DNA from: Botryotinia globosa
Lineage: Eukaryota; Ascomycota; Leotiomycetes; Helotiales; Sclerotiniaceae
Assembly (NCBI GenBank): GCA_014898425.1
Contig: RCSZ01000007.1
Coordinates: 620,001 to 684,000, forward strand
DNA: 64,000 nucleotides
Direction: 5' to 3'
In this document: piece after piece, positions 23,914 through 37,418 of the stretch
Numbering within the stretch: the first letter of the stretch is position 1
Layout: each line of letters starts with the position of its first letter
Position numbers and translations under genes: made by a program
The notes under the pieces: model-generated
The model's input: only the letters and a program-made list of their open reading frames with translations
What the model was told of the DNA's origin: nothing
Databases searched by the model: none

Positions 23914-24820
23914 ATGGCAAAGAAACCTACAATTCTCATTACAGGTTGTAGTGATGGAAGTATCGGGCATTCTCTTGCTCTCGAATTCGTTCGTCAAAAC
24001 TACCATGTTTTCGCCAGCTCTCGTCGACTCAGTACAATGAAATCTCTTGAGAAAAATCCTGATATTACCTTGACTGAACTCGACGTAACTTCGCCTTCCT
24101 CAATCCAAGCAGCCTACCAGACAGTATTTGCGGCCACAGGTGGAACCCTTGACATCCTCTACCAGAATGCCGGAGTACGAACAATAGCCCTTGCCATGCA
24201 TTGTGACTACGAACTGGCTCTAAAGATTTTCGGTACAAATATACTTGGAATAGTTGAGATCACTAGAGTCTTTATGCCCCTCTTAATGAAAGCTGGCCCT
24301 GGAAGTAGGATTGCATTCTCTAGCAGTCTCGCTGGGTATATGCCAATCCCAACCCAATCACTTTATAATGCATCAAAAGCCGCTCTACACTCGTATATAT
24401 CAACTTTGGAGCTCGAACTTAAGCCTTTTGGAATATTCGTTATCGATGTGGCTTCAGGTACAGTTGGTACCGCCATGTTGACTCAGAATCAGATGGAAAA
24501 ATTACCAGAAGGCATGTATCGTCATCCCCAAGCCTTTCGGCAATGTCTTGCTAACATCTTTCACCGCAGACTCCCCATACAAATCAATCGAATCCGATCT
24601 TAACGAAGCTTGGGTCAAAATTGGAGGAGGGATCCCTGTGGAAGCATACACCAAACATGTTGTTGGAAAGGTCCTTCGAAAGAATCCACCTAAGCGTTTC
24701 TTTGCTGGAGCCGGCGCAACATTAGGATGGGCGATTGATAAATTGAATGCGGGTTGGATTTATAAAGCATTCTTTTGGCAGATCTTCGCTTTGGGTAAAC
24801 TCTCTCAAGCGCAACATTAG
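23914..24820 (+). CDS. short-chain dehydrogenase, AYR1-like (285 aa, 2 exons)
   Basis: A classical SDR oxidoreductase. It shows the NAD(P)-binding motif TGCSDGSIG (residues 10-18), an arginine-rich stretch SSRR near residue 36 that favours NADPH, NAG (85-87), the catalytic serine region SSSLAG (about 136-141) and YNASK (Tyr151, Lys155). It most resembles fungal NADPH-dependent 1-acyldihydroxyacetone phosphate reductase (AYR1) relatives, which act at ER/lipid-droplet membranes; the C-terminal hydrophobic stretch WIYKAFFWQIF fits membrane association. The frame changes at one short intron (24521-24569, 49 nt) with a perfect TGCTAAC branch site and CGCAG acceptor. The donor GTCATC is weak but is the only one that keeps phase, giving PEGMYHSPYKSIES. 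Exons 23914-24520 and 24570-24820 give 286 codons. Confidence 0.85.
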
Positions 24821-26772
24821 GATGCATTTATCATCTAGGCTTTCTAGTTCCCCAGAGACACTGGTCTAAAGCAAAGTTGTTATGGATGGATTAGAATTGT
24901 GACAATTTTCATATGTCGCCTCGAACACTCTTCTATTTAATCGTATCTAAATGAAGAATCTGAACGATACCTACCCAGGTACTTACTTTCATTTATATAT
25001 GCAACGTTTTGCATTCACTATATTGTTTGCGAGACTCCCACGGGCAAGAGAACGCACAGCCACTATAACCTACAAAAGTGCAGGTGACCTTGTGATTCAT
25101 ACATTTACTAATTAGGAAGTGATTCAAAATACCCCAGAGATCTCATGGTCAGCTTCTACCTACTGCGTCTTTTCTTTAACTACATAAAGTTCGCGACGAA
25201 TGCGATTGAGATCCTTCTCGATACGAAAAATTCCACAAACTCACGATTCCACCTGATCCATCAAATACGATACTATGTGTCTCATAACAATCCAACGTTA
25301 TACCCACTGCCTTTGCATCACCACTCACATCACTATCTGCCGTGATATGATCAACAAATATCAGTTATTCTCACGAAGGCAAACTGCAGACTTTGGAGAA
25401 GAAGAGGCAAAGGGTTGTCGGTTTAGACAAGATGATCGAGCCTCACTTGAGACTCCATGCGGCAATACAAGTTGCACTCCGAGTACGAAGCGAATAGATT
25501 GGACAATAGGTGATAGGAACATGAATGCAATATTGATTGCGAGACGAGATGCTTTGAGAAGAAACAATGACTCCGTATCCAGTATGATTACACTGGGAGA
25601 CGAGGTTGAGCTGAGAAGGGGTAGACATTAGTGAATTTGATAAGAGGATTTTGGGACTTTCTCGTGGATATCAGATCGAGAGGATTTCCAGACATCACGC
25701 CAAGATTTCCGCTTCCAACGGAAGGATGGATTGCCGGAGCAGCCACAATGGTGGATCAGGTCCAGTTGGCTGGGTATTCTCGTCGAGGGTACAATTCCAA
25801 GCCACCGCTCGTATTGTTGTCTTGATCGTGGTTCCCCGCCTCTACAGTGTACACGCATTCTGCTAAAGGGAGCTACACATCTCTCTGTTGCCCGTCGGCT
25901 ACATGGATCATTTTATACGTATAGCACTTTGTCGAGATGTTTTTATTTGCTTGGCAGATAGGGGTTTCGCCCCAATATCAATTTTACGTCTCGATATCAT
26001 TCTTTATCTGTATATTGATCGACTATGGTATATTAAGATAATGATAACAGTATTTCGGTACTGGATTCAGTTACTCAAGTTTAACCTGCAGTAGGTAGGA
26101 ACCGATTTGGCAGTGTAGTGGCGGATGATTGAGCTTGGCACAATGACGGTATGGCTTCATGAGTAGTCACTCAAATAGCTTGCCAACTGAACCTTATTTA
26201 TACTTCCCATCCACATTTATTCATCTGGTTTCTCAAGATCCCCATCTTCTTTTCCCAATTAAGGGTTGTGCGGGGAACTTGGCATTTACGAAATTCCCAA
26301 TTTGAATATAAATAAGAAGGCCAAGAAATGCCTAGTTAATATTCTTCCAAATACTACAATCCGCAGTAAATGATGAAGTTACCTCAAAGTGACATTTGCT
26401 CGACTTGTTGACGTTTTGCCCTTGAGGTCCAGAAAAGCTTCTGGACATTGGTTTTCACAGCCATGATTTCATACTTGGCGAGATCAGTGCTTTTCACTTC
26501 ATGCCTGGTATCACGACTGGTCTCTATATTCCAATCCACAACTTCTCAGCCCAAATTCTTGGCAAGTATAAGTCTGGTCTTGAGATCAATTATTCCAAAG
26601 CAAAAATCAGGATGGGAAATATGTATAAGAAGGAGGTGAAAGTCTGGTCTCAATCATATTTCTTCATCAACACAATCACAACTCAATCAACACTTCAAGT
26701 TCTCTACCCTTTGAACAAACAAACATCCAATACCTTAATACCTTCTACATAACAAATCCCAATCCAGTCAAC
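24821..26772. other. intergenic, no supported gene
   Basis: Several overlapping short open frames at 25145-25870 on both strands do not join into a plausible protein with splice signals. No repeats or inverted ends were seen. The right end is the upstream region of the CHRD gene, with an AT-rich TATA-like motif (AATATAAATAAG) near 26305. Confidence 0.45.
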
Positions 26773-27506
26773 ATGAAGTTCACCATTGCCGCCACAGCTG
26801 CAACCGTCCTCTTCACAACCACAGCCATCGCTGCTCCTGCAGACGGCGCAACTTATGCATCCTATGGTAGTTACAAATGGGCAGATGGGGCCCCGGTAAG
26901 CGACCAAGATGTTTCCAAGGACAACCCAAAAAGCCCCGATGTACCAGCCAACATGGCAATCGCTCCAGCTGCTCAAAGCGGCGGATCACCTTTTGTCTTC
27001 ACTAGCACATACAATGTCGTAGCTCTCGGATCCGAAGTTCGCAATGGTACTGTCTCGGTTCCAGGCCCTTGGGATGCTGTCGGGTATTTTAATTATGGAA
27101 TCAACGCTCATCAAGATACTATTTGCTACGTAAGTACTTTCTTTCACGAATCTAAATCATCGAATTATCTCTAACCTTTGCATGAAATTAGAACATCACC
27201 CTGCTCAACGTAGCCGGAACCTACCAATCCCCCGCCAAAACAGCAACACATATTCACGAAGCCGCTCGCGGTGCATCCGGACCTCCTCGTCTCGCATTCC
27301 CAAACCCAGTCGGTGATGATTATCGTCGAGTCAGTGTGGGCTGCATGACTGGCCCTTTCACAACAGGAATTAATGCTCCTAATGGAGGACCGGATACTGG
27401 TACCGGTTTCAAGGTTGCTCAGATTGAAGCTAATCCAGTGGGATTCTTTACAGATGCTCATACAAATCTTTTCCCATTGGGCGTTGTTAGAGGTCAGCTT
27501 GCATAG
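26773..27506 (+). CDS. secreted CHRD-domain protein (223 aa, 2 exons)
   Basis: A small secreted protein with a clear signal peptide (MKFTIAATAATVLFTTTAIA, cleavage about residue 20) and a single CHRD (chordin-type) domain. Exons 26773-27129 and 27192-27506 give 224 codons; the 62-nt intron has GTAAGT..TTAG ends. The domain is visible from FTSTYNVVALGSEV, with a sequon at NGT, through THIHEAARGASGPPRLAFPNP and ending HTNLFPLGVVRGQLA; the H-x-H-E and G-x-V-R-G-Q elements are typical of this family. Fungal CHRD proteins are abundant secreted or wall-associated proteins of unknown biochemical role. I assign no enzymatic function. Confidence 0.88.
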
Positions 27507-27956
27507 ATTGGAGATCGTTGGGAGGAGATAATTGTGGGGGTTCGTAATGGTTCACGGGTTATGGAATTGGGTAATTGGGATAATGACTTATGTGTTGGGA
27601 ATGTATTTCTTATTTTTTGGTATTTCATGTAGTATAATATATTTTTTGCAAATTTCAAGAGCAGTTTGTACAGTGTGGAGGGGTTCAAGTGAGTATGTTA
27701 ACTGACTGAGTAACGGTTTCTTGAGAGTCTCTAAGCCATCGAGAGCAATGGGATGAACAGTAGAGATTCTCTTCATTTGCGCCATCAGCTTGAAAATTTG
27801 GTATCTGCCGGGTCAGTGTTCACCAGTTAATTCTTCCATCTACATTCAGTATGATATATCAGGAATCAAAAGGTGAACGAGATTTCTCACTAGTAAAAAG
27901 TGATAACATCAAAGATCACGAGAATGATATTAGCCAGAATTATTTCACGATATATA
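27507..27956. other. 3' flank of CHRD gene up to transposon edge
   Basis: 450 bases with no gene. It becomes AT-rich as it approaches the left terminal repeat of the pogo-like element at 27957. Confidence 0.5.
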
Positions 27957-28559
27957 ACCGATATCCCTACATCTTGCACAACCCCACATCTTGCACAACC
28001 CCACATCTTATACAACTTTTAGAATCTCAAAAAATATCAATTATAAAACTTATATTGAATATTATATTAGTTATAAAAAACTATATGTGATATAATAAAT
28101 GATAATTAAAATTAAAATTGAAAAGAAGTTTAATATAATTATTATTACGAAAATTCATAATATCGATTATTCTATATTATATTAACAATATAAAGGGCAA
28201 GCAGCTCTTTATATTTCTATTTATAAAGATATCTATTAATGCTTTAATAAAGAATAAGAAAAAGATTTAATTGATTAGATTAACAAACTGATATAAAGAT
28301 TTATATTCTTTATAAGCTGTATAGTTAAAAATCTGGTAAAAGAGATTATAAATTGGTTTGTAAAAAAGAATTGAATAATTTATTTTGTTAAGAGATATGA
28401 AAATTGTTTTAAAAATTGATATTTCTAATACATTGATAATTTATATATTAAAGCTAATAATATTTATTATTTTGAATACTTTTATAAATTAGTTGATATT
28501 ATTTTCAATATGTAATTGATTTTTTATATATAAAAGCTTTTACTAATCTTTCTTTTTTA

Positions 28560-29290
28560 TTTATTTAATTGATAAAAGCAATTATAAAATATAATATATT
28601 ATTGAAGAATATATATAATTGGAATAAAAAGGGCTTTATAATTGGATTGATATATTTTATAAAGAGAATATTGAATATTAGTATTTAAAAAAAAAAAAGT
28701 AATAAAAGCTATGTAAAATAGATTTCAAAAGTTTATTAGTTTTTTAATATATATTTGTATTGATAGTATGGTTATATTATTTATTTTATTATATAAAGAG
28801 AAGTCAAAGGATCTTTAAGATATATGGGTTGATAAGGTAGGGGAGGGGAATAAAATTTATTTTGAAGTTTTAAATAATAAATAATTATTTAATATTTTTG
28901 GTTTTATATAATTTTAAAAAATATTTTAATATTATATATATCTAAAAATAGGTAAAGGATATTGTTTATTTATTGTAAATAATTATTTTAGTTATGTGAA
29001 TATAGAGTTTATATTGAAATATAATAAATTGAAAATTATATTATTGATTCTATTATTATATTCTATATATCAATTTCAATTTTTTGATTATAACTTTTTC
29101 TTTTCATTTTCGATAAATTATAGTATAATATTAAATAATTTATTATACAAAAGTAAAGGATTATCTAGAATTATAAAGTAAAACTTTTGAATTATATTCA
29201 AAAGAGTTTGAATTTAAATTTGTATGATATATAATATACTTTTTTTCTTTGAAAAAATGAGTATTTATTTTATATATAAAAAAACTATTA
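28560..29290 (+). pseudogene. decayed pogo/Fot1-type DDE transposase
   Basis: Fragments of a DDE (Tc1/mariner, pogo branch) transposase are readable. At about 28608 NIYNWNKKGFIIG stands where active copies have an Asp-Glu-Lys-Gly-Phe motif. At 28951-29181 a long frame GKGYCLFIVNNYFSYVNIEF continues to IYQFQFFDYN and GLSRIIK. These align with the family's D-G-H-x-S-H, H-S-T-H-x-x-Q-P-L-D and G-x-x-x-x-x-K-x-x-F motifs. Each change (for example Asp to Asn, His to Tyr) is a C-to-T or G-to-A substitution, and many codons are now stops. It is non-functional. The gypsy insertion at 29611 lies just downstream and separates the last part of the gene. Confidence 0.75.
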
Positions 29291-29610
29291 TTATTAATAT
29301 TGTATCTGAATTTATTTCTATATTATTTATATTAATATAATTATATAGAAATAAATTTAAGATTTTATATAATACGAAAACTTTTTATAAATTTAAATTA
29401 GAGTTTTAATATTAAAATAACCCTGAAATCATTTTGAAGTTTTTTAAGATTGTTTTTATTAATATAATTAAAGTTAGTATTCAATTGTATAAAGCAAAAA
29501 GATTAGAAGAGATTATGAGAATAGAAAAAAAGAAAAGAATTTAATTTAAAAGATTAAATCTAATAAAAAAAGAGGCAAATGGAATATGTTTATATTCTTT
29601 TAATATTATT

Positions 29611-29884
29611 TGTCAAGATCACAAGATTATAAGTCACGTGAGATCACATGGCGGGAGACCCTCGAGCCCCTTTCATACCACGAACTCCTTCGTTTTAGAA
29701 TATTTTATGGATTCCTTTCTTTTCCAAGATATCCCGAAAATCTAATCTCTAATCTCAGATTCTTATATCGAAATCAATCCATTAAATATAAAATTATATG
29801 CTTTTAATAGTTTTAGAAAAATAATAAAAAGTTTTATTTCAAAATATATTTAAAATTGATTTATTATTATTCTTTATTTTAATA
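29611..29884 (+). repeat. 5' LTR of the gypsy element
   Basis: Begins TGTCAAGATCACAAG. The outer (left) half keeps GC-containing words such as CACGTGAGATCAC and GGCGGGAGACCCTCGAG, while the inner half is heavily C-to-T/G-to-A changed. It ends TTTTAATA where the solo LTR copy at 56.1 kb has CTCTAACA. Confidence 0.88.
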
Positions 29885-32800
29885 ATTTTTTTTATTCTCT
29901 TTTTAAAGTAATCTATCAATTTTAAAAACTTTATTTGTTAATTAGTTATTGATATTATTATAATCTTTATAAGAAGAACCTCTGATAATATTATAGATAC
30001 AGAATTGTATAATACAATTCTATTTCAATTAGGTAAAGATATCAATCAATTCCTATAAGATATTGATATTGATATACAAATAATTTTATTACAATCAGTC
30101 AATAAAGAAAATATAATTTTAATCTAACAATTCTAAGAAATGCAGGAAGATATAACAATTATAAGGGAAGCCTATAAAGTGGCTATAAATAGTATTCTAT
30201 ATACATCCATTTTAATCATTTATAATAATCCAGTATCCATACCGAGTGTAATCTATTAGAATTTTACCCCCCTTTTGGAAAAACCTTTAAAATTATAAAG
30301 GTTAAAGTAATATAAAAGAAAAGATATTGAAAATATAAAAGACTTTTTTTTCTAAGTAGAGATTATATTTCAATTTGATAAAAGATATTATTTTGCAATT
30401 AATAAAAAGAAAATATATTATATTATTCAATATTTTGAAAAACAATCTTTAATGATATAATATCAATATGAAAACAAGTCAATTAGTAAATAAATAAATT
30501 AGAAAGATTTCAAAGAATATATATATAATATGATTATGGATAAAGAATTCTAATAGTAATTATCAATTTAGAAAATAATATATATTAAATAAAAAGAGAA
30601 TAAAACAATAAATATTTTTATTATTTATCTAAAAGAATTAGAAAAAGATATTGATCTAAAAGTGGATAATATTTGGAAAAAAAGGCTTCTATTAAAGCTT
30701 CTATTTAAAATAATTCAAAGGATAATCGAATCCTTATAATAATTTGAAATATATAATAATTTTATAAAATAAGTTTGTAAATTAGAAAATGTAGATAAGC
30801 TATATTGAAGATTTAAAGTAAAAGAATTGTATTGTAATTGAAAGTATAATTAATTCTTAATTTGGGATAGAAACTCTTATAGATATTTTTATTAAAAAGT
30901 TAATAAATCTATAAATACAAATAATAAAAATCAAGAATCAAATTAATTCTTAAGATATATTTTGGATAAAATCAATAGACCCTTTGTTTATTTGTTATAT
31001 ACGAATTGTATACAAATAATTTAATACTTTTAATATCAATAAAAAGGATATTATATTATTTATTATTAGAAACCCTAAATATATAAATATTGTAGTGGAA
31101 GTTATAATAAAATTAATTGTTTATAAAATAATAAATCTTCCGAATTTATTTATATAAAAAACGCTTAGATTTAACAATGATAATAAGTATTCTATTAATA
31201 TTGGATTTTCAAAAAAAAGGGTAAATAATATTTATAATTATAATGATTTTTAATATAGAAAATAAGTTAATAGTGTTTTGGTGTTTTATCGATTCAAGAA
31301 TATAAATTAATATTATTTAATAAAGTAAATATATTGAATAGAATTGGAAATTCTTTCAAAAAGGAACCCTATTTATATCTACAAATGATATTATAATAGT
31401 ATTATATAGAGACTATACTTTTCCTGTTGAGGTAAAAGATATTCAAGGGGAATAAAGAACTTATATTTATGAATTTATATCAATAATATTAGATTTATTT
31501 TGAATAAATATAATCCTAAATCTCCCTTGGCTATAAAAAGTTAATTCCAATATCAATTAAAAATTAATATTATTCTAATATCAATCTCAAATTAATAATT
31601 TAGAGATAATCCTAGCAAAAAAGTTTTATAAAAAAATGAAAAACAGAGCTCAAATTTTTACAATATTTCTAGAAAACTAAGTATTACCCCAAAAAAACAA
31701 AAATAGCTACTTAATATTTATATTTTCTTTATTTACTATCTCTAAAAAATTTGAGGAATATAAAAATACTTTTTTAGAAGATAAAAGTAATCTTTTATTT
31801 GATTATTATTTAATAAAATATTATATTGATTTCAAATTCGATTTAATATCTTTTTAGAATTTAATCTATATTCTATTAAAACAAGAATTTATAATATTAT
31901 AAGAATATTTAAATAAATATTAAAAGAAAGGATGAATAAAACAATCTATTAGTTTTGTAGAGATATTAATTATATTTATTTCTAAGAAAGAGAGAGGTTA
32001 TCGATTATATATTGATTATAAGGGATTAAATCAAATTATAAAAAAGGATAGAATCTTTTTGCTTTTTATTAACAAATCCTTAGATTGTTTTTGATAAGGT
32101 ATTATATTTATTAAATTAGATTTAAGAAATATATATCATTATATTTATATTCGAGTAGAAGATAAATGAAAGATAGTGTTTTGTATGTGATATAATTAGT
32201 ATAAATATAAAGTAATACTTTTTGGTTTAATCAATATTTTAGCTATATTTCAAATGTATATAAATCAAGTATTAATAGGTTTAGTGAATAATATTTGTAT
32301 AATATATTTTGATAATATCCTTATTTATTTTAAAAACCAAATTATATATATAATGGATATTCGAAAAATCCTTATATAACTTCTTGAATATAAACTTTAT
32401 ATTAAATTAAAGAAATATATTTTCTATATTAATAAAATTGAATTCTTAGATTTCATTATCTTGGCTATGGGTATAACTATAGAATTCAGCTGGATTTAAA
32501 TTATTATTGAATAATCTATATCAAATAGTTTGAGAAATGTATAAATATTCCTTAGCTTTACAAACTTCTATTACCAATTTATTAGAGCCTATTTGGTGAT
32601 AATCTATAATATAATTATATTAATAAAAAGCATTTATAAAAAGAAAATAATAATAATATTTAAATGGATAAATAAAGCCTAAAAGGTATTTGAAATATTA
32701 AAAGAAGCTTTTACCTCAACTTCTATCCTTTAATATTTTAACCTATTACTCTATATAATATTCAAAATCAATATATTGATATTTATATTAAATTATATAT

Positions 32801-34919
32801 TATCTCAACTATTTCTTAAAGGAACTTTAGAAGCATTAATCCAATAATAATATCTTATTATATTTTATTCAAAAAAACTAATTTTAATAAAACAATAATA
32901 TTTCATCTATAATTAAAAACTATTAATTATATATACTGTTTTTATAAAATAATATTATTATACAATAAATAATTGATATATTATTATAATTATATCGAAT
33001 TATAATATATTTCAATATTTTATAATAAAGAAAAATCTGAACAATTAATAAGCTAGATAAACTGAAATCTTAATAATATACAATTTCAAAATAAAATATA
33101 GAATAAAAAAACTAAATCCTATTGATAGATTATTGTATTGCCTAGATTATATAATAAATACAAAAAATATTAATAATATATTATTTATATTTCAAAATAA
33201 ATTGAAAAATAGATCAATAATAATAGAATTATTTCAAAATACTTCTATCAAAAAGATGAAATCCCTATATAATATTATAAACCTTTTATAAAAAAAAAAT
33301 ATAGCCTATTATTCTATAAATAATTACATTCATTAATTGAAATTGATTGTAAATAGTTGATATCTTGTTAAATAATTTATATTTTAATAAAAAACAAAAT
33401 AATATTTGAATTAATATTTAAAATAATAAGATTTGTTTTATTATAATTTCAGTAAAATAATAATTTTATAAAAAATAAAAAGTATTTGAATTAAAAACTA
33501 TATTCCATTAGAATTGCTTTATCTTAACAAATAAATATCAATAGATTTCTTATATACTATAAAAATACTTATATATTACCAGATTTCATTTTAAAAATAG
33601 AAATTCTAAAAATCTATTATAATGATTTTACAAATAGATATTAGAGTATTATAAAGATATTTGAAATTTTAAAATCAAAATACTTTTGGTTTTTAATAAA
33701 AAAAGATATCAAAAACTATATTCAGATATATATAATATATCAATAAACTACTATCAAAAGGTATAAATTATATAACAAATTACAAACCCTTCCTATATCT
33801 TATAATTTTTGGAAAGAAATAATTATAAACTTTATTATAGATTTATTCTTATCAAAATTAGATAAGCATATTTATAATACAATTCTAATAATTATAGATA
33901 GGTTTATAAAGCTTGCTTAATATATTCTTATAATCAAAACAATTATATTGCTAGAATTAATATAAATATTGATATAAAATGTATTCAAAAACTTCAAAGT
34001 CTTAAAGAGTATTATTTCAAATAGAGAATTATAATTCATAAGCAAATTTTAGAATAGTTTTTTATTTTATTTGAGAATATAATATAAACTCTCGATAATG
34101 TTTTATTTGCAAACTGATAATCAAATAAAAAAGCAAAATCAGAATCTGATTTATTATATTAGTTATTATACCAACTATTATTAAGATAATTAGGCATTAT
34201 TATTATTATTTATAAAATTCATATATAATATAATATAGTATAGTACTATAAATACTATTTCTTTTTAAATAATATATAGATTCCTACCTATTTTCAGCTA
34301 TATCAATAAGAATATTAATACTATAAGGAGAGCTTTAATTATATATAAATAAATCGTTTTATTTAATAAAGAAAAAAAGAAACTCAAAGAATTATAGTAA
34401 ACAATTATCAATTGTAAAATAAATAAAACGGAAAATGTAATTTCATATCGATATAATATTGAAAACAAAGTAATATTAAGTATTCGAAATATTAAACAAT
34501 TTTGGTCAAAAAAGAAGTTTTTAGATAGATTTATAGATTTTTTTTTAATAATAAGTATAAAAACTAGTGATCAAGTATACGAATTTAAATTGCTATTAAT
34601 TTATAAAATTTATAATATCTTTTATATATCTCTATTAGAATTATAATATAAACGATTAGGTGTTATAGATCCATTATTATTCAAAGAAATAAACAATTAC
34701 TTTGAATATAAAGTAAAACGAATTATAGTGTATAGAAAAAGGGGAAAAGGTTTTCAATATTTAATTTAATGGAAGGACTATCAACTAATAGAAGATATAT
34801 AAAAAGCTTTTTATAATTTCAATAATATAAAAAGAGTATTAGAAAAATACAATAAAAAAGAAAAATTACTAATATAGAATTTGAAAAAAAAGAAAACTAT
34901 AATATAATAAAATCCTATC

Positions 34920-37144
34920 TAGTATTCAATAGTAAGCTATCTTTTTCTTGAAATTAAGCTTATCTCTTTTCCTTCTATAATTATCTGTCTTAATAAGAAT
35001 AAGAATACAATCCCTTAGATACTGGTATACTATAAATTATCACTAGATATATTAACTTTTACTATTATCTTTTATATATCTTTAATATTAATTTATAAAT
35101 TTCAAAATTAATGTTAACAAAATCCTTATCAAAATTAAATTTATAAAACTAATACTAAGTTCTTTATAATACTTTATTCTTTATAAAAATTCTCCTTAAA
35201 TCAATATGCAAATAATACCTAGAGAATCATTATTATATTAATACAACTAGGGGATTCTATAGCAAAATTAGATCTTTAATATTATTATTCTAGAAAATCC
35301 GATAGAGAAAAAAAATGTTTAAAGTTAATAATATCTACTTTATTATTATTATATATTTTCTCTATATCTAATAAAATAACCTTATTCTTAATTATATTTA
35401 TATCATTATCTTTGAAATCCTAAGAATCTTTTTTTTCAATATTACTATTATATTAATTCAATAGCAATTGAATAACTATAGTTTATAATCTTTTGAACTA
35501 ATAGCTAGAATCCTTATCGATTTGATAAGATTTTTCGAGAAAATCTACTTAACTATTAGATTCTTTTATATAAACCTTTCAATTAAAATAAAGAGTTTTC
35601 AAATCAAAAAACAAACCTTTTTTGAGATTGAGAATATAATAACTAAATATAAATATATTATTAGAAACAAACAATAAGATTTTATATTAAATAATTTAAG
35701 GAATTCTATAGATAAGGGGAGGAATAAAAGAAGTTGAATAATAAGGTGTAGTTAATAAATCAATAGTAATCTTATAGTATATTATATATAATATATTTCA
35801 AGTATTATTTTTGGAATAAGATATAGTAGCTATATATAAAGAAGCAATAGAAATTTGGTGGAAAATCTAAAAGCTTTCATCGTTTATCTCCTTATTTTCA
35901 TTTTGATACTTATCACTATTTAACCCAAAAGGGGAAAGAAATACTTTAGGAGATTTAATTCTATATCTTTTGTATAATATATAATGAATATGAGAAAGAG
36001 AAATACCTGATATTTTATAGATAGTTTGAAAAGGAATAGGGTTTAGTATCTCTATCATCATTGAAAGTATATTGAACCCTATAAATATAGATATAGAAAA
36101 TATAGAAACTATAAATATTATAAATATAAAGATTAGAAATAATATAATTAGAATATCTATAAGGATTGTATAAGAATATATTATAAAAATAAGAAATTTA
36201 CTTTTATAATCCGAATCTATTGAAAAGATGAGATTAGTAGTAGATCCTGATATAATAATATTTAAAGGAAATAGAGTATTCTATATTCCCAAAAATGTTA
36301 ACAAAATATATTCGAAATTTAAATAATAAATAATCTATTATAGAATAATAAGAATCTATAAAATGTTTTATTAGATTATCAAATTAATTTAATTTATTGA
36401 TTATCAAAAGATTCAGTTTCTTTATTGATTGAGGTTTATAAGTATCCTTTTGTTTAACCTTCTTATATAAAAAAGCCTTTATATTTTTTATATATTATTC
36501 CCCCTATCGAATTATAATATCATTACCCGCTTTTTTTTTAGTACTATCCTTGGGAATAATGTTATAATAAATATAGCTTTAATATATAAAATTAATATTA
36601 GAAATATATCGATTTAGTATTAATATACAAGATTTCTTTTAATAACAACAATAATTATAAAAAATAAGAAAGCTATTTTCAAAATAACAAAATTTATTAG
36701 TCAAAATACTAGCGATATATTTAAAACAATATAAACAAATGGAAATGATTAAATTTAATAAACTAATAACAAAACGCAATATAATAGGTAGAACATTATT
36801 AAATAAAAAAGTAATTATAACAAATTATATATTAATCAAAAGAAATATATTATCGAAATAACTATATCATCTAAAAAAAAGAACTAATTTTATAAAACAT
36901 TCAATAATTTGTTAATAAAACAATAAAATATATAAAGAACACTATATTTATTATTTCAATTGTTTGTAATATAAAAGGTATAGGAATTTCTTTTCTTTTA
37001 TTTTTCGCAAAAATACAAAAATACTTTTAATCTTATTTTTATAATAATTAGGATTTATAGGTAATGTAATAAGGGATTATTTCCTATTCTATAGAATATA
37101 AACAAATCATTTTTTGAAATGTAAAATGTAAAGGGAGGGAATTC
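34920..37144 (-). other. post-chromodomain spacer with antisense open frame
   Basis: About 2.2 kb inside the gypsy element not explained by gag-pol. The longest open stretch is antisense: 36061-35867 (64 codons, MMIEILNPIPFQTIYK...), with further open antisense sequence on either side. Given the RIP load this may be the relic of an additional antisense gene. I recall, without being able to verify, that some Botrytis gypsy elements carry an extra gene near the 3' LTR. Confidence 0.4.
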
Positions 37145-37418
37145 TATCAAGATTATAAAATTATAAATTATATAAGATTATATAATAAAAAACTTTTGAG
37201 CTCCTTTTATACTACAAACTCCTTTATTTTAGAATATTTCATAGATCTTTTTCTTTTTCGAAATATTCCAAAAATCTAATCTCTAATCTTGGGTTCTTGT
37301 ATCGAAGTCAATCTGTTGGGTATAAAATTATATACTTTCAATAGTTTTAAAGAAGTAATAAAAAGTCTTACTCCAAAATATATCTAAAGTTGATTTATTG
37401 CTACTCTCTACTCTAATA
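37145..37418 (+). repeat. 3' LTR of the gypsy element
   Basis: Aligns over its length with the 5' LTR and the solo LTR at 56142. Here the left (inner) half is strongly mutated, and the right (outer) half keeps words such as CTACTCTCTACTCTAA. The target duplication TTATT follows directly. Confidence 0.88.

Larger units (their letters stand above)
29611..37418 (+). mobile_element. full-length Ty3/gypsy chromovirus, RIP-inactivated
   Basis: Two direct LTRs (29611-29884 and 37145-37418, 274 bp each) are flanked by the identical 5-bp duplication TTATT (29606-29610, 37419-37423). Plus-strand pol remnants occur in gypsy order. Reverse transcriptase at 31997-32340 reads GYRLYIDYKGLNQIIKKDR and later YFDNILIYF, where the catalytic YxDD second Asp has become Asn. 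RNase H lies roughly at 32700-33000. Integrase at 33809-33920 contains FWKEIIINFIIDL. A C-terminal chromodomain at about 34699-34815 contains YFEYKVKRIIVYRKRGKGFQ. Stops occur throughout. About 2.3 kb separates the chromodomain from the 3' LTR. Confidence 0.9.

Noticed and set aside
25145..25870. Cluster of overlapping 60-118 codon frames on both strands
   Set aside because: Tried to join on each strand with GT..AG introns; no arrangement gave a protein with recognisable character.
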